The notes below the pieces were generated by a model that was given only the letters and a program-made list of their open reading frames with translations, was not told the origin of the DNA and did not search any database. Positions 1 through 10,850 of a stretch of DNA of 30,080 nucleotides are shown here, piece by piece (the stretch's first letter is position 1; each line of letters begins with the position of its first letter). The stretch lies in NCBI GenBank assembly GCA_014885115.2, contig WKLE02005628.1:1-30080 (forward strand), in the 5' to 3' direction. The stretch comes from Asterionellopsis glacialis (lineage: Eukaryota; Bacillariophyta; Plagiogrammaphyceae; Rhaphoneidales; Asterionellopsidaceae). A program made the position numbers and the translations under genes.

Positions 1-1359
1 TTCATTTGAATGTTTTGTAAGTTGAGCGTACGTTGGGTATTGAGTGGCACGTGGAAACGAACGGTTGTGAAAGTAGTTTCCGATCTAGACTCATTAGTGA
101 GTTTTAATCTAGGTCAAAGGTGCGATTTGTATGAAGTGTTGATCGGCAGGTTGGATGGAGGATGTTTGAGGAAGATTGGTGTAACGGTTCGATCACATGA
201 GGTCGTCCATTTTCGCCATCGTCCGTTGCAGTTTCGAGACGCAATCGCAGCTACAAGCAACGGGATAAAGGAAGAACTCAGCAATTTTCTGTCTTACGCT
301 TCAGAAACTAAATTTTTGATATTTCGTGCCAACGCTCTCTATCACCTCTATCAATTTTTGGAGCTCGAGCATAGAGTCAAAAGAAAGTGTCAAATACATG
401 TAGATAGACTGCGCGACGATCGCGAGTAGGACGAGTTGAATTTGTACGATAGATGCTGAGGGATACGGTACGGTGGAATTATTAATAAATACTACTCCTA
501 TTAATTCTACGGCGGCACGTTTGGTCGCAAGGTAGCAAAAATGAATCTCACAAATATACGTAATATTATGTAATCCGATCAAAGGGCTATGTATTTTTAG
601 TGATGCACAGAAAAAAGATTCGCTTCTATATCTGAAAGCCATCATAATGGTCATCAATATCATGTATTCTACCATATCACGACGACGAACCATGGACTCG
701 GTATGACGCAATCAGGCTTCTCGTTCCCGATTTATTCGAACTGGTGCATCTATACCATTTTATGACTTATGACGATCATTCCCGACCTTAGAGAAAAAGG
801 AAGTAAACACTTTCAACTACACCATCATCTTCATGGGCATTTACATAGACCACCAGAATCGGAATGTCGAATGCTGGTTCCTTCAAAATTCATCGCTAAT
901 CGAAGCACCTATCTAGACTTTATAAATAGAGCACCCCTCTTCAACTCTTTATCTTCATAGTCGTTTCAATAATATGGTTTCATCAATTCAGAGCAGTAAT
1001 CCATTAAACTATAGAAGAAAGATACTTCTGTCACTTCTTTTTGGCTGGAATGACACTTCACAAAATATGGTAGCTTGTACAATACCACCTGATCTATCAC
1101 GATAATCATCACAATTTTAATCAAAATCACTCGATGTTTTGGTAAGTTCTTGAAGGCCCAGAAAAAAAGCATCCACCATAGCAGGAGCAGCTACGTGAAC
1201 GTTCTGCTTAATCCTAGAGTATTCGTACGTCGGAATCTAAGAGAGAATCCCACTACCTGGTTTAAATTCATAGAACAGATGTGTCTCTTCTCAAAGCTTC
1301 ATTATTATTTATCTAAATTATTACAAAGTTGGACCTCCGATTGACATTCTTCACGTCAC
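1..1359. other. Left flank, no supported gene
   Basis: There are open frames on both strands, the longest at 10-429 (+, 139 codons) and 301-711 (-, 136 codons). They overlap each other and neither shows a domain I recognise. The minus frame has a hydrophobic stretch and the plus frame is mildly basic. CpG content is normal here, so this is not part of the decayed transposon block further right. I see no RNA gene. A gene continuing from beyond the left edge remains possible. Confidence 0.4.
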
Positions 1360-2838
1360 CTATGAAAGTGCAACAGATATTGGATTAGTTATTCTTGGCC
1401 TTGTAGCAACCTGATGTTGATGACGATCTGTTTCTTCTTTATTTTCGATATTTTGGTGTGACTCAGGAATACCCAAGAATTTCAATTGCAATGCAAACAA
1501 ATATTTGTTGTCAAAACTGCTGCTTTGTTCCTCCTGAGCGTTTTGTTGTTGTTTCTCCTCATTTCTATCTCCTTTTTCATATATGACTAATCTTAGTAAC
1601 GACTTACCCCAAAACTGTGAAAAGTTCATATCAAATGGTTTTACACTTCTCCATGTGGGAACATCAACACATGTTGAACTAAAGGACATGCTGTACGTAT
1701 CTTTTGTATTCCATATGTGCTGACCATCTTGCATAGCCTTACGACTGCGTATAGATTCCTCAGGTTCTCCCAGGGGTTGACCTAAACATGGTAATTGTTC
1801 ATCAGATTTATCTTTTGTAATCACTAAATGATCCATCGCTGTATGTAAAGGGAATGATATGTGCGCCAATTGTCCATCTTTAGCCCCCCCGAAGGAGTAA
1901 TCCATATTCGCACCAATCACCTTAGACAATACTCGCAGGAAAACACTTGACACACCCTTTCCTACAGGGGACATTTTCACTGGTTCTGTAATCTCCGCAC
2001 CCATATACAATGTGCCCCTGGGTAGACGTTTCAATCTTCCTTGAATATGAATGTCAAACTGCACAAAGAAAGAAAAATATTTTGTAAGATGTTAGAAGCA
2101 TCAATCCACTACTTGCATTTTTGTAGGGGAGAAATTCAGTTCTGCGACCTCCTCTACATCCATCGACTTACTCTGTTGTCTTCACCGAGCACTCTTTCGC
2201 CAAAACCAGGATCATCTTCTTCCTTTAGTGGTTTTAATGTTAATTTAACACGACCAACAAAAAAATCATTTTCAAAGGGTATTGATTCATCTGTATTGAT
2301 TTGAAACTTTTGATGATTCGTTTTGTTGTTGGATATGGGCTTGTAACGAAGGAAAGTTTCCACCGATCACTGCAGCAGGTTCGTTCTGATTATCATCCAT
2401 ATCTTTTATACTGTTTGTGTCGTTGTTGTGTCCATAATGGTTTTCAATCCCTACTCCTCCCACTCTCCATTTGAAGGAACTTCCATTGTTACCTAAACTA
2501 CATTGGCTGGGTGATACATAGCATTTGGCTATGATTTGTTGGATATCTTCTACTGTTCCTGGTTCAAAATCAAAGGAAGTATAACTATGGCTGGTTGTTT
2601 CTTCTAACTGACGAATCTTGTCCTTTTTCTCGGCCAAAGAAGATTCCTTGTTGTCTTCATCTGTCAAATTATGTGCTAAACCAAACGTTGCAGCCATGGC
2701 TGCCGTAGCTAGTTGCAAATTGCTTGAAACAGCATCACCTCCACCTGTAATAGCCGAAGCTGTTTGAGATTGAAAGTATCTTTTACCTTGTGATAAATAT
2801 CGTCTAGCACCACGACGGTAAACAGAATTGGTTGACAT
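1360..2838 (-). CDS. DUF1769-like protein, three exons (first junction uncertain)
   Basis: I recognise a probable DUF1769 (UPF0590-type) protein of unknown function. The signature lies in the last exon: FDIHIQGRLKRLPRGTLYMG, then a YSFGG block, a downstream FPL block, and near the C-terminus NFSQFWGKSLLRLVIYE. Exon 3 is 1360-2058. The preceding intron, 2059-2171, is clear: donor GTAAGT, pyrimidine-rich tract ending TTTGTGCAG, phase 0. Exon 2 ends at 2172 and carries NTDESIPFENDFFVGRVKL. Exon 1 starts at the ATG at 2838 (MSTNSVYRRGARRY), a basic Ser/Arg N-terminus that could target the mitochondrion. Exons 1 and 2 are in different frames that overlap at 2287-2363. A phase-0 intron 2454-2340 (GTAGGG...ACAAG, 115 bp) would give 416 residues. 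An alternative, 2492-2291 (GTAACA...ACAG, 202 bp), would give 387. A frameshift cannot be excluded. The family call rests on motif memory. Confidence 0.6.
2059..2171 (-). other. Spliceosomal intron of the DUF1769-like gene
   Basis: The 113-bp intron has a consensus GTAAGT donor and a long pyrimidine tract before GCAG. It joins two phase-0 exons and restores a continuous protein through the FDIHIQGRLKR motif. Confidence 0.8.
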
Positions 2839-3218
2839 CCTTTTGGTGAAAAATCTCACCCTTTCAACCGAATTTGTGTGTCCTGTTTGAGTTGGTAGTT
2901 TTGTGATCGAACATTCGAAAGAAACCACCACGAATCTCAAAACGTTCTGATTCTTTTATTTCATTCGTACTTTTTTCGCTCCCTTGACCAAACCACCGCA
3001 GAGCCTGTCTACTGACCACGTCAGTTATCTTGTGTACCTGTAATACTATTCAATTTTTTCTATGTACATGCGACATTTTAGATTGGATTCTCGAGAAAAA
3101 ACAAGAACACTCCACTGAGGGCGATGGTACGACCCAAGACGACGAGATTCTTTTTCCCTCTCGTGGCTAACATACTGGTACACCTGTACTAATCTAGGTC
3201 CTATAGAGTAAGTACCGT
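2839..3218. promoter_or_regulatory. Upstream region of the DUF1769-like gene
   Basis: This 380-bp CpG-normal stretch lies between the gene start and the transposon. It holds fragments of the GTACCTG/CAGGTAC motif (near 3033 and 3171-3190) that form perfect palindromes at 28916-28967. No coding sequence is seen. The promoter role is inferred from position only. Confidence 0.35.
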
Positions 3219-3232
3219 TTAGTCTGGGCGCC
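3219..3232 (+). repeat. Left terminal inverted repeat
   Basis: TTAGTCTGGGCGCC pairs with the complement of 6447-6460 with one mismatch. The mismatch is CG on the left and CA on the right, as expected from deamination of a methylated CpG in the right copy. Confidence 0.65.
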
Positions 3233-3244
3233 CGAACAAACCAA

Positions 3245-3260
3245 CAAGGTGCGCACCTTG
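3245..3260. repeat. Subterminal 16-bp perfect palindrome
   Basis: CAAGGTGCGCACCTTG is perfectly self-complementary. It lies 16 bp inside the left inverted repeat and is followed by a T-run. An imperfect counterpart, CAAGG...CCTTG, is at 6390-6405 near the right end. Palindromes in this position suit transposase binding, though this is inference. Confidence 0.55.
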
Positions 3261-3386
3261 GTTTTTTTTATTTGAATAGAAAGTATTCAACATTACATTT
3301 AAATTAACCATCAAATCCACTCGTTTTCCTGATTCGAATGAGCTCTCAATAAGCATTGACCCCCTCTAGGAGTAGATAGTAAGATA

Positions 3387-3403
3387 CGACCTTGCAAAGG
3401 TCG
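3387..3403. repeat. Short hairpin near the left transposon end
   Basis: CGACCTT and AAGGTCG form a perfect 7-bp stem around GCA. It sits just before a second copy of the GCACCTTGGTTTT motif. Confidence 0.45.
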
Positions 3404-3413
3404 GGTGCTCGAT

Positions 3414-3433
3414 AAGGCTTGCACCTTGGTTTT
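3414..3433 (+). repeat. Subterminal direct repeat, left copy
   Basis: This 20-bp segment (AAGGCTTGCACCTTGGTTTT) recurs at 6391-6410 with a single G-to-A change. A shorter third copy of its 3' half is at 3252-3265. Confidence 0.6.
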
Positions 3434-3636
3434 TTCGCATGGTGATGATGGTGGCTAATACGGCTGCTGTCAACATTTGGGAAGGACAAGATGACCCTGA
3501 ACCATCACCTGCATTCCCTATGAGGTGTTCAGTGGAGTTCAGGGCATCAACATTCTTGACAGCTTCATCTTTAACATTGGCACAATTGTGCAATCATCAT
3601 GATTTTTTTTAATCTCTCCCTCCCAACCATTCTCAT

Positions 3637-6240
3637 ATGCCATCTCAATTTTTGAGCAGCAATTCAGTTACCAGCAACACTGTAACTTCTACAAGTCATC
3701 CCTTGAATATCCAAGATATCATTGATGAAGCAGTAGAAGGAGGAGATGGAAATAGCCATGAAGAAGGGAATGAATTCAGGGGGTACAATAACATCCTGCT
3801 CAGAGAGAAGAAGTACTGAAGGAATACAATGACAACATGGTTGTGAGTGATGCTATCAATAACAACAATAACAATTGTATTGAAATTCCAATAGAAAGGA
3901 ATTGAACAAACATTCTGTCATTGGAATCATCCTTTAGTAACATTAAGATTGCAGGGCCACCAGACAATTGGATACCACCACCATGTAAAACTGAAAAAAA
4001 TGAACCTTGTTCTTTCTCAGAAGTCAACAATCTAGGAGGAGGATCTGAATACACCTTTTGACCCATGTTTAGTGACAATTGTGGCAGTGGACAATACACA
4101 TGCCATAGTACTCCAACAGGAGCTCCACCACTTCCAAAAGATAGTAATGGCAAAAGACAACATGGAATGTGGGAATTCTATATTACAAGGGATGGAATAA
4201 TAACAGTACTGTACAACAACAATCCACTCCAGCACCATTTTGGTATGGTACAACATCTGACAATATGTTCCTGAAAAGTAGAAGAGGAAAATTGCATGTT
4301 GAAATTTTGGGAAAGCTTAGTTTAGCTAAGAGGAGGATGGGCAAAGGGGGTGTATTATTTTTCTACCACCAATTATTATTACCAATAATGTGTGACACAA
4401 CAAAATTTGGAATCCATAACAACCCTTGGAAGTCATTCTATTCAAATATAGAAACTTACACAAATACTTATTCAGTTCAGTTAGGAGTTGTTGGGTCATA
4501 TGACAATAGCTTTAGAAAAGTTTATATTGCAGAGTTACTAGTCTGGTTTCATGGTACAGTAGTAAGAGATGGTGTTCATGGAGGTAGCAACAGTGCCATG
4601 CTTTGAAGATAGATGAAAGGTGCTGATTGTGGTGAATTGGTTTATAAAAGCCTTTCTAATCATCATTGGATAAATATCAAGAGAGTGTATAAATTATGCA
4701 ACAATAATGCTTGTCCCAAAAAAGGTGATGATGCATACAATTACTCCAGAATACAAATATAACTCATGTATGATGTTATCATTCATAATACAAACATATT
4801 AAGTTAAAGAAGCAGATTTAGATTTGTGTGGAGAGGAGACATCATGGGGTCATGGTGGATATGGGGAAGCAGGTACTGGTGGTGTTCTTTTACCAACATT
4901 GTTGGTAAACCTGGTATTCATAAAGGAGGTCAAACCATAATTGTCTTGAATGTCATCAAATCTGACAATTAGCTTACATACATTGTCAAAAGCATGATTA
5001 CACAGTAAGATTCACTCAGGAAGGACCCAATGAGGTTAGGATGATCAATAGCAAATTAAAGTTGTTGGATAATATCTTCAGGGAGAAACCCCACATGACA
5101 TGTGGTGATTATTTCTTGGGTGATGATATTATGGATTGGTTGGGCAATAATGAAGGATTCGGTGCAACAATAACATGCTGATGGAATAGGATACCAAGAG
5201 GTGTTCCAGACAAATACCTTTATGTAAAAAAGACAGAAACATCACAAAAAACACAAGCTCCATGATATAATAAGCCAATAAGTTTAGTGGTGCCCATGAA
5301 AGAAAATCTAACTGATGATACAAATAAGGTAAAGTATGATGAGTATGTTCATGTTACATTTCAACCAACCCCCTCATGCAATATTACTACTGTCAATGCT
5401 CTAAACTTTTTTGTTAATGAAATGATAAAAACTAAGGAATGTGGTAGAGTGCAAATAAATGATGGTGGGTGATAGAGTGAAATGATGCACATTTGTTGTA
5501 TTTGGGGTCCTAGTATTATCTTATTGATACATTGGACCATATGATCAAAAATTCCAGAATATTTTACAGAAGTTGGAAATACTGGCATTCACCAATGTTT
5601 CATGACAGAGCTGCAGTTGTAGCTGTTGCTTATGATGTATACTTAGAGTGTTGTGAAGGGATTATTAACAGTGCATGGAAAGTGGATAAACCTTTGGATT
5701 TCTGACAATTTCTGAAAAATTATTGGAGGGCATGCTTGCTATCATATACACCCTCTCTTTGGAAATACCCAGGGGGTGAAGCTATGGGAAGTTCTACATG
5801 CCAAAGTAAGAGTAGACAAAAGCAAATAAAAGACAAAGTGTTGGTAAAGGAATATCAAAACAAACAACAAATGATCACCATCCAGGGTTATTAAAAATCA
5901 AGTACAGATTGCATTGAAGAAGGGAAACAAAGCTCTTTTATGAGGTGACTTGGATAATTTTGGTGAACATTGCAATGGTTGTATTTCTGGATTTAAGAAT
6001 CAACAAATTTGTAGGTACTGTGGAGAAGGATGTTTTATAAAATGTGGAATTTGCAATATACCACTTTATTTCTTTACACACCAAGGAAACCATGCTGGAA
6101 AAATTGGTTTCATAAAGTATCATTATGAAAATCACTTCAGACTTGCTTTAGATGACTTTAAATTGATACCTAGTAGATTAAGAAAAGAATGGCAACCTCC
6201 AACTACACCTGAAATTAAGGAAAATAGGGAGATTATTTAA
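3637..6240 (+). pseudogene. Broken piggyBac-like transposase
   Basis: Fragments of one transposase lie in order on the plus strand but switch reading frame repeatedly. About 4169-4603 has PWKSFYSNIETYTNTYSVQL and an ELLVWFHGTVVRDG block. About 4815 has DLCGEETSWGHGGYGEAG, and about 4904 has GKPGIHKGGQ. About 5010-5470 has RFTQEGPNEVRMINSKLKLL, FREKPHMTCGDYFLGDDIMD and the FQPTPSCNITTVNALN block. About 5556 has YRSWKYWHSPMFHDRAAVVA. A C-terminal Cys/His zinc-finger-like block is at 5950-6240 (NGCISG, CRYCGEGC, KCGICNIPLYF, GNHAGKIGFIKYH). These match the order expected of piggyBac-type (DDE_Tnp_1_7) transposases seen in diatoms. The fragments occupy all three frames and contain several stops, many fitting CpG or CGA decay, so no functional protein is expected. 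Confidence 0.75.
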
Positions 6241-6390
6241 AAGATCAAGTCTATTGTCATAGAGCAAGAAAAGATTATGTAACTTTATTACATGTATTGG
6301 TTACTTTTTCTTGACAACAAAATTGTTTGGAGTCTTGTACAAAACATGCACACAACAGATTGATAGGTGTAAAGCCAGTACAAAAAAAAC

Positions 6391-6410
6391 AAGGCTTACA
6401 CCTTGGTTTT
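6391..6410 (+). repeat. Subterminal direct repeat, right copy
   Basis: AAGGCTTACACCTTGGTTTT matches 19 of 20 positions of the left copy. The difference is CpA to TpA when read on the minus strand. Confidence 0.6.
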
Positions 6411-6446
6411 GCAACAACCAAAAAAAAGTTTACTACTTGCAAGGCT

Positions 6447-6460
6447 GGTGCCCAGACTAA
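6447..6460 (-). repeat. Right terminal inverted repeat
   Basis: Read on the minus strand this is TTAGTCTGGGCACC, matching the left end at 13 of 14 positions. Confidence 0.65.
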
Positions 6461-7949
6461 GTGATAAAACTACCTTGAACCACTAAAACCAAACACATTT
6501 AACACCAAAACTTGATCAATATCAGTTGGTTTTTCAAACTTAGTTCCTTGTAAATCTTGTACTTGCTAGTATTACCCCTTTTGAATTTTTGTAGATGTTA
6601 TGTGTATGAATTGTAGGGAAGTACAAAGTTTGTTAGCTTTGGTTCCTAAGAATTGTAGAGCTTTTATGCTCTTTAAATTCATATAGGACTTGATGCTCTC
6701 TGGAATTCTCATTCTTGATTTGGAAAGTATATGTTGGAAGTGAATTGTCATATACATTTTTGAACCAGACTTGAAAAGTGATAATGACTACAAAGTTGTT
6801 GTTCTTTTACATTGTTGTACTGCTAGTGGTCAACTTCATTTCTTGACTGATTACTTGACACATGCTTTCATTCTTTTCTGTAGCCATATGCAATCCTGCA
6901 ATTTTCAGTTATAATTTGCTACTTGATATTAATTTATATTTTTTTAGAATAGCTTCGTGCTACAATTCTGCCCTATTTTTGTGCTCATTCTAGTTAGGTG
7001 GTATTAGATTATTTTGTGATAGAATAATGGCATCCAAATAATTTACTCTTAAAAATCATGAAGGTCTCTATTAAGATTTTTAGACTGAATGCACTCCTAG
7101 TACTATATAAATTGACAAAGTAGGAACAATAAAGTATCAACTTTTCAGCAAAAGCTTAATCAAAAAGAGGTAAGTGATAGTGTTCTTCTGGTTGATAAGT
7201 GTAGAGGCAGTTTGTAGGAGACAAAGCCTTCAATTCCTTCTTTCACTAGTGCTGCTGCTAGTGCTGCTAACTGTGTAGCACCAGCCTCAAATATTATCTA
7301 CAGTCAAAATGAGTATTTCAGATTTCATGGACACCAAATAATTCTAGACTGCAAAACCTAAAATAAATACATGCACCAAGAATATGAACAAGAAGTTCAA
7401 AATAAACCACACCAGGAAAGAGGGTTTACCAATTTTTTTAATTAGGAAAACACAAGATCTAAAAGCACTAAAAGCAAAATTAGAGATGACAATAAACTTG
7501 AAGAAGATAGAATGTAACATTTTTAAGATTTTTTCTAAAACAAGAACTGTTTGATACTAAATGTTCCAGACTTTCAATGCTTTAGGTTGCACCCCAGAAC
7601 TAGAGGCCCAAGTCTTTAAGGAATGGACTCATTTTTATATGGATAACAACCTAGAAAAAATCTAGCAGGAGCAGTAAGAATGAATAGTCCACACCTCTAC
7701 TACAAGATAGAAAAAGTAAAGAAAGCAATGCTGGAGGATAAATTTGAAATTACTACTCCTGAAATCTTGCAATCAGGACCATTGGAGGGTTATGGCAATC
7801 AAGTCCCCTAAAAGAAATTGCTAGCAAAGTCCAAAACTAACTACTATATGCATTTTACAGGTACCACTCCAGCAACTTTGTCTTATTCAAGGATTACCAA
7901 TTCTTCTAAAAAAGAAGTGAGCTGATGAAATAATTTTTTCCCTTTCTCC

Positions 7950-7961
7950 ACCCCCCCCCCA
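7950..7961. repeat. Poly-C run followed by an A run
   Basis: A long run of C is followed directly by a run of A. Exact length is uncertain because such runs are prone to sequencing and assembly slippage. Confidence 0.5.
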
Positions 7962-8930
7962 AAAAAATCAATTGCTTTTCCAAGTAGAAATAGACTTAGG
8001 ATATACAAAGAATCCTCTATCTGATGCCATTCATTTGCTTCTAATGCATCACTAGTAATCTATGCAATAATTGCTGATGAATACCCCCAGCCACACTAGT
8101 ATGATATAAAACTAAAATATGGTTTTGATGTTTATTGATCCTTACACCACATTGTTATATTGGGTATACTTTGGCACTATTTTTGTTTAATGAGCAGCAG
8201 CATGTGAAGCACCTTTACAGTGGTGCATTGAAGCACGCATGTTTTATACAGCACCTTCTTTTACTATGCCTTTATCCTTTTATTCCTATCATAATACTCC
8301 ACTTTCTTACTGTTCCAATATACTGGAAAGCTTTTTAAAAGCTTTTACAAAGTGAGGCTGTTATTTTTCCTTTCAAAGTTGGCTTGGTAAAGTAGAACTT
8401 TACTGTCAACCCAGTTATAGCTGTACAATTATTCAAGATGTTGCTGTTCAAGGATTATGTGCTGGACCAGTAGTCTAGTAGCCTACCAAGTACTATTGGA
8501 AGATATACAATTCCTCCAGTTCATCAAAGCTAGTAATTTTAGCAATTGCTAGATTTGAAAGTCCTCCTAAAGTAATAGACCAACTTTAGTAGACAGGAAT
8601 AAGCTGTTTTACTGTAGATAGACTGCAACTGCAAATATTTTTTTCAAGACAATAATAAGCTAATTTTGCTGGAAGCTGTAAAAACAACAATACTATTATT
8701 TGTTATAAAAAAATATTAGGTACAATTGACTTGATTACACTGTGTGTGCGGCATTGCTTACTAATTTTGAATTTTTATTACAAACAAGAGATAAAAAAAA
8801 TTCATTGTGTTGCATAGTATAATCAATATTTATCACAGTACTTGCTTTGTCAACACTTAATAATTAAACAAATTGCTACTTCTGTTATTTTGATTTTAAG
8901 CATTTTTTTACAAAACACTGCCAATATTAC

Positions 8931-8940
8931 CCCCCCCCCC
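8931..8940. repeat. Poly-C run
   Basis: A second C homopolymer inside the desert, with no associated gene. Confidence 0.5.
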
Positions 8941-10104
8941 TCCAAAAATACAAAACAAAAAAATACTACAAACAACATAGTAAACCAGAATATCTTCAAA
9001 TCAATTAAAAATCATCCAATCAGCCATGCTTTATTATGATGTTTTTTGGTTGGTACATTGAGATGTTTCTTGGTGGGGCAATTTGTGCATGAATGTGTCA
9101 ATAAAGCAAAAAAATGTGCTTTTATGATATGCAAGTCTCCCTTTTCACTGTAACTCTGTGTATTCTTGACTGGGCTTTTGTCTGTGATTTTTATAAATAC
9201 CAGTGTGCAAGTATTTTTAGTAATTTGTTATCATGATCATGCTTTGATTTTTCTCATCCTCATAGTACTACTCTATTGGAGGGTTCCATGTGTGTGAATT
9301 CTTATAAGATGTATGTGGAACTCCTTACTGATGACTGCTAGACAATGGGAGAGAGGAGGTATTTTTTATATAATATTTGTTGAACACAGAATTCAGTAGA
9401 AGTGGTGCCTTAGTAAACCAATAAGCAATTTTCATTACATAATTGTATGAGTCTGTTATTATTTAGGACACAATCCTACTTTTTCTAGTATATGTTCTTA
9501 CATTTTGTTGCCTGCTTTCATTGGTGTACCAAAATTGTTTTAACTGTCTTTTTTTGGTAAATGTAAGTTGTTGGATTGTGAGCACCCAATTTTTTACTTC
9601 AATAACTATTGACACATATGCTTTTCAGATTAGGATCTTTGCTGAAGAAATCCTTGTGTTGGACATTTCTAGGTTCTCCAACACTCACATTTGTGCTATT
9701 GAAATTGATATTTTCAATATCTTTCTACTCCAACCATTCAAGATGATCATGTTTGTCAAGCATCAAAAACATATCTGTGTCCAAATTATAGTAGTCTGCA
9801 TCATCCACCAAACTCAACCAAATGAAAAAAGTTAACTTATTCTTTTCTTTAAAGATGCTGTATCCTTATTTCTAATTGTTGACAGAGACAACTTTTAGCA
9901 AATTTTTTCTTGTACATAAGCTTTCACAGAACTATACCTTCTACTTCTACTAGTTTGTGTGTATTCTTTCTTGGTTTTAGAAATAAATTATTTGAAATTA
10001 AATTCTTCTTCTTTTGCTCTATTGCTAGCTTTTAAGTTCCAAGCACCAGTAGAAGAGACTATTATAGTGCACACCTGGTAATGAACAATGGGGCCTATTT
10101 TTGG

Positions 10105-10850
10105 CAAGCTTGAAATACCCTCTTTCCAAGCTTGACCTTATTACCATTGCTTGTTTGTGATGTTATGAGACACCATTCAAGATTTTTTAGGTAAATCTTT
10201 TCAAAAATTTGTATGTGATGATGTCAGCATATAAGCAACATTGACAATTTTAAGCTTGACCTTGAGCAATGCATGTTGATTATTACCAGATGTGGATTAT
10301 ATCATATTCTCACCTTGTAGCTGCCATTATCTACTACACCCTATGGGTCTTTGAATTATTGAAAATAGACAAGATGCACACCAATCTTATTGCTGCTGTA
10401 CAATCCATACCCACTAATAGGAAATGTTGCCCATTTATATTCAAGCTTGAAATTTCTTATTTAAGTGCAAAATCTCAAGCTTGAAATAAGAAACCTTTCT
10501 TACTGAATGATGTCATTATGACCACATCATTGTCTTGAATGAAATTTAAATGTCATTTTTGGTTTCAAAAACCTAACTACAAATATGCTCAATAAGAAAT
10601 GGTCCAGTTTTTCAAACTTGAAATTTCTTATTTGACTGCCAACACCAAAATTCCAAGCTTGACCTAAGAAATGCATTGGTTCTTATTCTTAGTGGGTGTG
10701 GACTCAAAAACCTAACCACAAATATGCTCAATAAGAAATGGTCCAGTTTTTCAAACTTGAAATTTCTCATTTGACTGCCAACACTAAAATTCCAAGCTTG
10801 ACCTAAGAAATGCATTGGTTCTTATTCTTAGTGGGTGTGGACTGTATAGA
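10105..10850. repeat. AAGCTTGA-rich repeat cluster
   Basis: The octamer AAGCTTGA, usually followed by AAAT or CCT, occurs seven times here (near 10106, 10128, 10252, 10443, 10477, 10655 and 10794). Two instances, 10441-10450 and 10475-10484, extend to the perfect 10-bp palindrome TCAAGCTTGA. The right half includes the 139-bp tandem duplication. The cluster looks like remains of a satellite or non-autonomous element. No coding sequence is supported. Confidence 0.6.
10566..10843. repeat. 139-bp tandem duplication, two copies
   Basis: Unit 1 is 10566-10704 and unit 2 is 10705-10843. They are directly adjacent, equal in length and differ at three positions, each a C/T transition followed by A. 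Each unit begins CAAAAACCTAAC and ends GGGTGTGGACT. The near identity in such a decayed region implies a recent duplication. Confidence 0.9.

Larger units (their letters stand above)
3219..6460 (+). mobile_element. Degenerate piggyBac-like DNA transposon
   Basis: This 3.24-kb element is bounded by an 11-bp perfect terminal inverted repeat, TTAGTCTGGGC, at 3219-3229 and as its complement at 6450-6460. The repeat extends to 14 bp with one mismatch (GCGCC against GCACC). Subterminal sequences with GCACCTTGGTTTT recur at both ends. The interior carries a frameshifted transposase on the plus strand. No clean TTAA target duplication is visible at the edges, although TTAA is usual for piggyBac. The true ends may therefore differ by some bases, or the target site has decayed. 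The copy appears dead and old. Confidence 0.65.

Noticed and set aside
10..429. 139-codon plus-strand open frame at the left edge
   Set aside because: No recognisable motif, and the opposite strand is also open over much of the same stretch. Kept only as part of the unassigned flank.
6572..6757. Minus-strand frame with an LRR-like IPESIKSYMNLKSIKALQF phrase
   Set aside because: Only one repeat-like phrase, no neighbouring repeats, and it lies in decayed AT-rich DNA. Coincidence is likely.
10566..10843. Tandem repeats considered as a CRISPR array
   Set aside because: Only two long adjacent units without spacers, in a eukaryotic context.
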